Shown one piece after another: positions 6,629 through 12,793 of a stretch of DNA of 12,793 nucleotides (position 1 is the stretch's first letter; the number at the start of each line of letters is the position of its first letter). Both the position numbers and the translations under genes were made by a program. Under the pieces are notes generated by a model. That model saw only the letters and a program-made list of their open reading frames with translations, was not told where the DNA came from and did no database searches. Source of the stretch: an uncultured Lachnospiraceae bacterium (GTDB lineage: Bacteria; Bacillota_A; Clostridia; Lachnospirales; Lachnospiraceae); assembly GCA_947175285.1 (NCBI GenBank), contig CAMWMM010000085.1, positions 1 to 12,793 of the forward strand, in the 5' to 3' direction.

Positions 6629-9600
6629 TCAGCAAAAAGACTTAAATTCTATTTCCCGATTCTGATAGTGTTCGTTGATTGTAGATACTATTTCATCAAA
6701 AATGTCGATATCTCCATTATAAGCCTCTCTATTACTGACCAGCTCATCCTTTAATTCTATTAATGAGTCTTTGAGATTACTGTCAATTTCTTCCGCTAAC
6801 ATACGAACAATCAATTGGCTCACTCTGCATACATCAAGGTTACTGGTTCTCAATAGGGCATATTTAGTTCTATCTTCCTCTAATCCTATATATATTGCTA
6901 CCAAATAGATATTAACAGCTTTCTCTTTCGAAAAACAGTCAAGGTAAGAATTCGCAATAAACCGCATTTTCCAGATGCGTTCCTGTGCATTATCAGAATT
7001 CTCAATCTCTAAATAAAATTCTACAGTTCTTTCGTAAAGTTCATCGATACTATGCTTTGCATTTTCATAGTCTTCAAGTTGAATATAAGCCCTAATCATA
7101 TCCCACATCATGTACTGATAATTTCCGTCAAATTTGCTAAATTCATATAGATTTAATACTGGGATTATTATTTCTAGAGATTTTTTTAAACAATCGATCT
7201 GCATTTCATAATTATCAGCACATCCACAGAAATCAGCAGCACTTTTCCATATTTTCATCTTATTTTCATCATCGACGGCTTTCTCCAACTGCCGTTGTGC
7301 TAAGATATAATAATCGCATTGCTTTTTAATCGTTAACACCTGATTATATTCATAATCTGAATCGTTAGACATAATATCTGCCCTTGTTTTGTATAGTAAA
7401 TTTTGAATATAATTGTCATTTAGTCCATATTCCAAGTAGAGTTTTTGCGCTTTTTCCCAAAGGTCTTCAGCCTTTTTGATAGACTCATAGGGATACTTAT
7501 TAAAGAGACTTGCATATTCTATCATTAAAATCACATGATATCTGTCAAACCCAACAACTTTATTATACTTAGCAATCGTATCCTGAATAATTTTTTCTCT
7601 AATATCTTTCGTTCCGCATTTATCAATCCTATCTAATATTTTAATAATTTCTTCAAAACAGACATTCTCTTTGATGAGATATTCATCAATAAAATCCAAT
7701 ATGTCATCATCTATTCTGTCGTTTTCAAGCATTTTGTAATATTTGATACATTGCTGCCACAACAATTCCTTCTTTTCAGATTCGTTCTCCACAAAATACA
7801 AATAAAAATATGCTGCGAGAACATTTGTCACTGCATATGAGTTCTCTTCTTTTAGCGTATTCGGATCATCATAGTGTATTAGTTCCAATGCGTACATTTT
7901 TGCCTTCTCATAATCGTGCATTTTGACGAAACTTTTTATGAGTTCAACACAGATATAAGAAGTGTATGAAAAGTAGGTATTCGGATCGTTCTCGTTTGCC
8001 TTGTCATAGTCCAGTACTTTTTCCAGACATTCCACCGCTTTTTTGGGCTCACCCATCTTTTCATAAATATGTGCGATACTCTGCATCACACTATCATACC
8101 TTCCATCACCATAATCATATGATTTTTTATAGAATGTTATGGCCCGTTCATAATTTTCTTCCTCTTCATATTTTTCAGCTAACATGGTATAAGACACATC
8201 ATTGGTATAATGGTATGTTGTCACACCCCCATCTGTAATAATGATATCTGCACCTTTTTTATCCATCTTATTTCTCAATTCATCAATCCGCTCCTGATAC
8301 CAGTATGCCTTTTCTATATCTGAGAAAAATTTGTTTTTATATGTAATTCCAAAATCTTCATCCATATAGAAATCTCGTATCTTTATATAATAGGATACTT
8401 TTTCCTCCACCGCATAAGATGAAAGGGGCAGCAATCTGGTTACTGCATCATACATAACGATCAATTTATAACAAATTCGATCCATATTTGGATTCTGCGC
8501 ATCAAAATAGCACCAGATATAATTCGAGAGGGCGCTATATATTTCACTGCATGCATCAGTATACTCTTTTACAATATAGTCCACATCATCTGTATATCTC
8601 TGACAGTAGTCCATAATGCTATCCATCAACTCTTCAATCAGTTGAAGCTGGCTCACAACATAATCATCCAATTCCAGCTCCGATTCGTCTACATCATCAA
8701 GAAGACTTATTTTTTCAATTTTTCTTCTGCATATCCGCTGCAGGATGTCATAAGCCTCTTTCTCCGTCTCTTTCCGCTGTAGGCAGATCCGTTCCGCCTC
8801 ATCAATTCTGTCTTTTTTATGATATAACAAGCATAATCTTGCATACGAGATGTTTGACCCTGTAATCCTGTCCATAAACACATCTATTACGTACTGTTTA
8901 ATCCTGTAATAATCAGCAGTATCAGCAGTAATGTATCTGGTCATTCCGGCAACGACATTGGGACAATTCTCTGCATTGGGACTAAGATTTTTGTATATCA
9001 AATCCTGTATGACCTGGTGTAGTGAAATTTTACCAGTCTTTGCGTTATATGTAATCCACCCACTTTTAATTAATTTATTCAATATTTCAGAAATATTGGT
9101 TATTGGGCAAATTTCTTCGAATTTACATTTTTTTATGCGGATACCTGCATATAGTGAAAGACTTCCTATGATTTCCTTTTCTGTTTCTTCAAACCCAGAA
9201 ATATCAAACAGTGTCATCAAATGGCTGTTTATGGATTCCGAACGCAGTCTGCGATCTTTTCTCTGTCTGACATTGATATCTTTTGTGTTTGTGATTCCTT
9301 CCTGTTCCATAAAACGGCTAAGAAGTTCCATTGGCGCTTCGCCTGAAACTCTCAGATATTTTGCGAGCAATTCCACAGTCATTGTGTGATAACCCACATA
9401 CTCGACTAATTCCTTTACTGCAGCTGCATTTTCTGTCCCGTACTCATTATCATTGTATACATAGAACAATTTTAAGACATCATCTATGTTTTCCATCCTG
9501 TCAATGTCAATCTGTTCATAATTGTAATCACAGAAATCCATTCTCGATGTTATAATAAATTTGCATGGACAGCTCAATAAAATTTCAAGGCTGTTGTCTG

Positions 9601-10906
9601 AGTCCGTATCAAAATTATCAATAATAAGCAAATCTCTATCAGTCACAATGCGCCTAAGTACATTTATTTTCCTGTTGAAATAATCAGTATCGCTCTCTTT
9701 TTCTCCTTGTTCTACATGATTGATCATGATTTCTTTATTCACTAAAGATTCAATATCACTATCAAATACTGCAAATACGACGGTGTCATACAGATTTCGG
9801 TACTGGTTGGCGTACTGCTTTGCAATTTCCGTTTTTCCGATTCCGCCGATTCCAGAAAGAAATATCAACTGATTTTCTGACAACTTATCATATATCTTGA
9901 CAATTTCTTTTTCTCTCCCGATAAAATGTGCTGTGTTGTACTGAAAAGAGTCGATGAGATACTCACCGTCTACATCGGATAACACAATCAGTTCATCCAG
10001 ACAGTCTATAAGCTGCTGCATCTTGTTCCACCTTGGAATGATAGAAGCGGATAAGGTCTTTTTCAAAAAGTTTTCTAACACTTTATAGAGCTTAGGCTGG
10101 TATTTTTTATCAAAATACCGCATCTCGTCAAATGAATAACTACAAAAAATCTTACATGCATCTAAAGTTACTTTTCTGCCAAAAAGCTTATAATACATCA
10201 GCGCTCCAATCGAAAAGATATCTGTATGCGTCCCTATTTTATCTCTTTTTCCCTGGATCTGTTCAGGCGGCGAAAATCCTTCTGAAAATGCCAGTCCAAA
10301 CCTGCTGGTCGTCCCTATCTCATCTATTGTTGTAACAGTGTCAAAATCAAATAACAAGAGATGCTGCTGCGTTTCAGGAAGAATCAATATATTTTCCGGC
10401 TTAATGTCAAGATGGAGATATCCTCTATCATGATATTTTTTTATCAATTGGGCAAGACTCTTTATGTGCCCAAACAATTCCAACAATGACTGATCCTGAT
10501 ATTTGTTGTAATCACAGCCCTCACTGTATACCATAACAATATAACAAGTATTGTTGTATTGAATGAAATCTGTAGAATTTATTGTAGAATTGGTCAACCC
10601 TAATGTATTGTTAATGCTTACATTTCTTTGATAAGCCTGAATAAAATGATTCTTCGCGGCACTAAATTTGTCCTTATTTGTTTCAAAGGGTATAAGACTC
10701 CCGCCTTCGGTTCTTTCAATCGGTATGTAATACGGATAACACTCTTTAATCCTTATATGATGTGGTATACCGATAGAGTCTGTATACGCTGCATCATAGA
10801 CGATACAGCTTGCACCGCGACCAACCTCCGTGTCTATCTTAATTCTTTTCCCATCCGTTACAACAATCTCAGATCCATTTTTTAAAGCGATTCTATTATC
10901 TCTCAT
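6629..10906 (-). CDS. Ser/Thr protein kinase - STAND (NB-ARC-like) NTPase - TPR fusion protein
   Basis: A 1425-residue cytosolic protein with no membrane segment. Residues about 20-300 are a Hanks-type kinase: glycine loop VGRGASCIVYDA (28-39), Lys54 in IRIKE, catalytic HLDIKPEN (165-172, HLD for HRD), DFD (187-189, in place of DFG), SPPEQ (212-216) and Arg292; all core catalytic residues are present. Residues about 327-470 are a P-loop NTPase: FIGREKE, Walker A GIGGIGKT (352-359), Walker B DLLIIDNFD (425-433) and IITSR (451-455). A winged helix follows (about 565-640) with an LHQ in the place of the NB-ARC MHD motif. The remaining ~780 residues are helical with TPR-like repeats (for instance YTMLAEKYEEEENYERAITFYKKS, from 906). 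STAND proteins use such repeats as sensors and the NTPase as an oligomerising switch; the kinase would be the output. The ATG at 10906 has AGGAG 6 bases upstream; a longer TTG start at 10927 is less likely. It is divergent from the HTH gene. Confidence 0.88.
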   Translation of the reverse strand: MRDNRIALKNGSEIVVTDGKRIKIDTEVGRGASCIVYDAAYTDSIGIPHHIRIKECYPYYIPIERTEGGSLIPFETNKDKFSAAKNHFIQAYQRNVSINNTLGLTNSTINSTDFIQYNNTCYIVMVYSEGCDYNKYQDQSLLELFGHIKSLAQLIKKYHDRGYLHLDIKPENILILPETQQHLLLFDFDTVTTIDEIGTTSRFGLAFSEGFSPPEQIQGKRDKIGTHTDIFSIGALMYYKLFGRKVTLDACKIFCSYSFDEMRYFDKKYQPKLYKVLENFLKKTLSASIIPRWNKMQQLIDCLDELIVLSDVDGEYLIDSFQYNTAHFIGREKEIVKIYDKLSENQLIFLSGIGGIGKTEIAKQYANQYRNLYDTVVFAVFDSDIESLVNKEIMINHVEQGEKESDTDYFNRKINVLRRIVTDRDLLIIDNFDTDSDNSLEILLSCPCKFIITSRMDFCDYNYEQIDIDRMENIDDVLKLFYVYNDNEYGTENAAAVKELVEYVGYHTMTVELLAKYLRVSGEAPMELLSRFMEQEGITNTKDINVRQRKDRRLRSESINSHLMTLFDISGFEETEKEIIGSLSLYAGIRIKKCKFEEICPITNISEILNKLIKSGWITYNAKTGKISLHQVIQDLIYKNLSPNAENCPNVVAGMTRYITADTADYYRIKQYVIDVFMDRITGSNISYARLCLLYHKKDRIDEAERICLQRKETEKEAYDILQRICRRKIEKISLLDDVDESELELDDYVVSQLQLIEELMDSIMDYCQRYTDDVDYIVKEYTDACSEIYSALSNYIWCYFDAQNPNMDRICYKLIVMYDAVTRLLPLSSYAVEEKVSYYIKIRDFYMDEDFGITYKNKFFSDIEKAYWYQERIDELRNKMDKKGADIIITDGGVTTYHYTNDVSYTMLAEKYEEEENYERAITFYKKSYDYGDGRYDSVMQSIAHIYEKMGEPKKAVECLEKVLDYDKANENDPNTYFSYTSYICVELIKSFVKMHDYEKAKMYALELIHYDDPNTLKEENSYAVTNVLAAYFYLYFVENESEKKELLWQQCIKYYKMLENDRIDDDILDFIDEYLIKENVCFEEIIKILDRIDKCGTKDIREKIIQDTIAKYNKVVGFDRYHVILMIEYASLFNKYPYESIKKAEDLWEKAQKLYLEYGLNDNYIQNLLYKTRADIMSNDSDYEYNQVLTIKKQCDYYILAQRQLEKAVDDENKMKIWKSAADFCGCADNYEMQIDCLKKSLEIIIPVLNLYEFSKFDGNYQYMMWDMIRAYIQLEDYENAKHSIDELYERTVEFYLEIENSDNAQERIWKMRFIANSYLDCFSKEKAVNIYLVAIYIGLEEDRTKYALLRTSNLDVCRVSQLIVRMLAEEIDSNLKDSLIELKDELVSNREAYNGDIDIFDEIVSTINEHYQNREIEFKSFC

Positions 10907-10935
10907 AACTGTCTCCTGCCTGTACAATTTCTTTT

Positions 10936-10964
10936 ATTATATCCTTTTGTTTATAGATTTTCTA
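10936..10964 (-). promoter_or_regulatory. Candidate promoter of the kinase-NTPase gene
   Basis: On the minus strand TATAAT (complement of 10936-10941) lies about 30 bases before the ATG at 10906, with TAGAAA (10959-10964) 17 bases further upstream, a 4/6 match to TTGACA. The -35 box overlaps an inverted repeat ATAGA-ttt-TCTAT (10953-10965). Confidence 0.45.
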
Positions 10965-10974
10965 TCCAAATTAC

Positions 10975-10989
10975 AAATCTTCTAGATTT
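10975..10989. promoter_or_regulatory. Inverted repeat in the divergent promoter region
   Basis: AAATCT-tct-AGATTT (10975-10989) is a perfect inverted repeat at the middle of the 141-bp divergent spacer. A related ATAGATTT half-element occurs at 10953-10960. Placed between the two promoters, it could be an operator controlling both genes, with the adjacent HTH protein the obvious candidate ligand. This is inference from symmetry and position. Confidence 0.35.
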
Positions 10990-11025
10990 CTTAACTTCTT
11001 TTAGGTATAATAATTTATATATAAT
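10983..11025 (+). promoter_or_regulatory. Candidate promoter region of the HTH gene
   Basis: TATAAT occurs at 11006-11011 and again at 11020-11025, upstream of the ATG at 11048. The first has TAGATT (10983-10988) at 17-base spacing, a weak -35 that overlaps the inverted repeat at 10975-10989. A weak promoter overlapped by a possible operator suggests regulated expression. Confidence 0.4.
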
Positions 11026-11047
11026 ATTTAATAGTCGGAGATTTACC

Positions 11048-12349
11048 ATGAATTATAGATTTACAATTTATAACCAGGATGCCACCTATGACTACCCCTC
11101 AATTGACGATGTTGACGATGCTATTGATTATCTGAAAAATCCAGATTCCTTTCGGTCATTTGATATTGGATTGATTGAATTATTGAAAAAGAAAGGATAC
11201 ACTGGGGACATCAATGATATCAAAGATTTATCGGAATATCTGGTATCCAGATTAAAAAATATAAATTCCCAGATTGAAAAAGAAACTGTTATTTCCTGGC
11301 TAAATGGGACACATCGTCCAAAGATTGAGCCCGGAAGCCGCAATAAAATCTATGAAATTTGTTTTGCACTAAATTTATCCCTCGATGAGACATCTTGGTT
11401 TTTTCGTCACGTATATTATGACAGAGCTTTTAACTGCCATACCATAGAAGAAGCCGTCTATTATTATTCCTTTTTACATAACGTGACTTATGCAGAGGCG
11501 CAAAAAATTATACAGGAAGTCAAAAATATACCGTCTGCTACGGATTCTGACGCGTCTGCAAACTACACGCAATATGTCAAAAATCTGATTCATGAATGTC
11601 AATCTGTTGCAGAACTAAAGGAATTTTTAACGCAAAACAAAGGCAATTTTAACGCCTGGAATAAAAGTGCCTTAAATGCGCTAAATAATTATGTGTCTGC
11701 ACTAATTGGCTCACCAGAGAGTAAATCCATAATCGACAATTTAAAACGTACGATTGCTCAAAAACGAAACAATGGCAAAGAACTTCCATCTTTAAATTTA
11801 GCTGATTATCAAACCTTCGGACTGCTCATTCAAGAACTTATATTTGACTCAAAAAATCCTTATGAATGCACTGCCGAATCTCCTACAGAATATGTGTTTG
11901 AAGCTATTGACAATAGAAATATCCGAAAAAATACTTTTATCTTAGAGCGTATATTGGGAACTCAAAAAATCTGCCGAAACAATGAAAAAATATCAATACC
12001 ATATATTGTACGAAACAATTTCCCAAGTAAGAAAACAATGTCCGATATTCTCTCAAAAGATAAAATTTTAGTTTCCAAGTCATATGATTCCATTCGCAAA
12101 ATGATCGTACTGCTTGATTTTTATCAATTTTGGGTAAAAGTGAAACTAACAACGAACAATATGGAGTTTCCTAGCGATGCGTTGCCTAAAATTTATTTGG
12201 ACGAAGCAAATGCACTCCTAGATCAGTGTGGATATGAAAAGTTGGATGCTGTTAATCCCTACGATTGGATTTTCTTGTGTTCTGCTCGAAGCAAAAATCC
12301 TCTTGAATATTTTAGGGCAATGATTAATGAACTGTCTGACGACGATTAA
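11048..12349 (+). CDS. Helix-turn-helix protein divergent from the kinase-NTPase
   Basis: A 433-residue soluble protein. Residues about 38-125 resemble a Cro/XRE-like helix-turn-helix: a long first helix (IGLIELLKKKG), a segment QIEKETVISWLNGTHRPKIE reading as the recognition-helix part, and an IYEICFALNLSLDETSWFFRHVYYDRAFNCHT tail. I recall this 'cALNLSxxET..FF..VY.dRAFN' pattern from many unnamed Clostridia proteins. The remainder (about 165-433) is helical and charged and matches no family I recognise; ASANYTQYVKNL starts a likely second domain. The start is supported by GGAG 7 bases upstream. It is divergent from the kinase-NTPase gene across a compact promoter region and has its own terminator, so the two may form a regulated pair, with this protein as repressor, partner or phosphorylation target. 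DNA binding is a reasonable guess; the partnership is inferred. Confidence 0.65.
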   Translation: MNYRFTIYNQDATYDYPSIDDVDDAIDYLKNPDSFRSFDIGLIELLKKKGYTGDINDIKDLSEYLVSRLKNINSQIEKETVISWLNGTHRPKIEPGSRNKIYEICFALNLSLDETSWFFRHVYYDRAFNCHTIEEAVYYYSFLHNVTYAEAQKIIQEVKNIPSATDSDASANYTQYVKNLIHECQSVAELKEFLTQNKGNFNAWNKSALNALNNYVSALIGSPESKSIIDNLKRTIAQKRNNGKELPSLNLADYQTFGLLIQELIFDSKNPYECTAESPTEYVFEAIDNRNIRKNTFILERILGTQKICRNNEKISIPYIVRNNFPSKKTMSDILSKDKILVSKSYDSIRKMIVLLDFYQFWVKVKLTTNNMEFPSDALPKIYLDEANALLDQCGYEKLDAVNPYDWIFLCSARSKNPLEYFRAMINELSDDD

Positions 12350-12354
12350 TCCCT

Positions 12355-12406
12355 TGATTGGCGAGTTCCCACTTGTATAGAACCCGCCAATCATATACCC
12401 TTTTTT
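12355..12406 (+). terminator. Intrinsic terminator after the HTH gene
   Basis: TGATTGGCG (12355-12363) pairs with CGCCAATCA (12385-12393), and GTTC (12365-12368) with GAAC (12380-12383), separated by one A-C mismatch; the loop is 11 bases. A run of six Ts at 12401-12406 follows after 7 bases. It lies directly after the stop codon at 12349. Confidence 0.8.
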
Positions 12407-12443
12407 CAGTTGAATGAACTAAACAGCCTACAACAATTTCTGT

Positions 12444-12647
12444 TTAATGCCTGTCTATCTCGCTCCCTACCTTATTACCTCCTAACAAACCAATTATTCC
12501 CCCAATAACTGCGCACGGAATTGTACCTGCAATAGCTCCTAGTCCTCCTCCCATTGCGATTCCGATATGTGCTCCTTTAGCGGCGCCTGCCATAGCTCCG
12601 GCAATCATTCCACCTAAACTTCCAATGACTTCATTTTTCCTATTCAT
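12444..12647 (-). CDS. Small glycine-zipper peptide, bacteriocin-like
   Basis: A 67-residue peptide: a short charged N-terminus (MNRKNEV), about 50 residues made almost only of Gly, Ala, Ile, Leu and Met with many GxxxG/AxxxG spacings (IAGAMAGAAKGAHIGIAMGG, GLGAIAGTIPCAVIGGIIGL), and a hydrophilic end (NKVGSEIDRH). This is a glycine zipper forming two tightly packed membrane helices. Such peptides include class II bacteriocins, holin-like peptides, toxin components and small membrane organisers. A Gly-Gly pair at 12-13 could be a leader cleavage site but the leader would be unusually short, and no ABC exporter or immunity gene is visible. The start is very well supported: AGGAGGG 6 bases before the ATG. 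Tandem TATAAT boxes lie about 35 bases upstream. There is one cysteine, at 45. Real gene likely; function open. Confidence 0.7.
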   Translation of the reverse strand: MNRKNEVIGSLGGMIAGAMAGAAKGAHIGIAMGGGLGAIAGTIPCAVIGGIIGLLGGNKVGSEIDRH

Positions 12648-12680
12648 AACGATTCCCTCCTAATAAATTATTTTTGTGTT

Positions 12681-12692
12681 ATTATAATTATA
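12681..12692 (-). promoter_or_regulatory. Tandem -10 boxes of the glycine-zipper gene
   Basis: On the minus strand two TATAAT hexamers stand head to tail, about 35 bases before the start at 12647. The only -35-like element, TTGGTA, is 15 bases from the first box, which is short, so the exact promoter is uncertain. Confidence 0.4.
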
Positions 12693-12749
12693 ATATCTTT
12701 TTGTTTGTACCAATTTGTAATTGTGATTTCCATAAATGAATTCGGCGTG

Positions 12750-12767
12750 TTTCAAAATATATTGAAA
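12750..12767. promoter_or_regulatory. Inverted repeat near the right edge
   Basis: TTTCAA-aatata-TTGAAA is a perfect inverted repeat lying between the glycine-zipper gene and whatever starts to the right of the window. It could be an operator for the rightward gene. Confidence 0.25.
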
Positions 12768-12773
12768 AATAAA

Positions 12774-12780
12774 AAAGGAG
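12774..12780 (+). promoter_or_regulatory. Candidate ribosome binding site of a gene beyond the window
   Basis: AAAGGAG lies 13 bases before the right edge and no start codon follows inside the window at a suitable distance. A plus-strand gene probably begins at or just past the edge. Confidence 0.4.
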
Positions 12781-12793
12781 CATACAACCGATA

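Noticed and set aside
7966..9555. Plus-strand open frames opposite the kinase-NTPase gene
   Set aside because: They lie antisense to clear conserved domains and TPR regions, lack ribosome binding sites and have compositions typical of frame shadows.
10907..10927. Seven-residue N-terminal extension of the kinase protein from a TTG start
   Set aside because: The ATG at 10906 has AGGAG at good spacing, and the extension would be encoded by that ribosome binding site itself.
12421..12445. AAACAG/CTGTTT hairpin at the end of the glycine-zipper gene
   Set aside because: Only 6 bp, AT-rich, overlaps the stop codon and lacks a T-run, so it is not convincing as a terminator.
1..12793. CRISPR arrays, rRNA or tRNA genes and insertion sequences
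   Set aside because: No regularly spaced direct repeats, no tRNA or rRNA signatures and no transposase-like frames were seen apart from the serine recombinase.

Overview
The window looks like an accessory region of a low-G+C Gram-positive bacterium, most likely a gut Lachnospiraceae or related Clostridia. The basis is strong AGGAG-type ribosome binding sites, AT-rich spacers with TATAAT-like boxes, a TnpX-type large serine recombinase, and an AAA-ATPase-like/PD-(D/E)XK protein of a kind common in that group. The assignment rests on recognised protein families, not on a marker gene.

Left edge (1-760): the 3' part of a large serine recombinase, then a 30-bp imperfect palindrome and a terminator-like hairpin. 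This is plausibly one end of an integrated element. The recombinase lacks a cysteine that normally helps hold its zinc ribbon.

Leftward block (798-5626, all minus strand): in transcription order, an AAA-ATPase-like protein with a PD-(D/E)XK nuclease-like C-terminus behind a good promoter; a cysteine/histidine-containing protein that may be DUF1173-like; a protein joining a sigma-region-4-like helix-turn-helix to an RNA polymerase alpha-CTD-like domain, with its own promoter; and a small lipoprotein. A 10-bp perfect hairpin separates the first two genes. Its sequence recurs at the ribosome binding site of the first.

Decayed segment (5700-6620): a short C-terminal gene remnant, a strong bidirectional terminator, and a 5'-truncated primase-polymerase-like gene. 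This is debris from a replication module of a mobile element.

Right block (6629-12349): a very large minus-strand gene encoding a Ser/Thr kinase, a STAND/NB-ARC NTPase, a winged helix and TPR-like repeats in one 1425-residue chain. It diverges, across a 141-bp promoter region with inverted repeats, from a 433-residue helix-turn-helix protein. This is the best candidate for a little-described system: the architecture suggests a sensor/switch (TPR plus NTPase) driving a kinase output, possibly anti-phage or stress signalling, with the neighbour as regulator or substrate. That role is inference.

Right edge (12355-12793): a clear terminator, a 67-residue glycine-zipper peptide on the minus strand, and a ribosome-binding-site-like sequence pointing out of the window.
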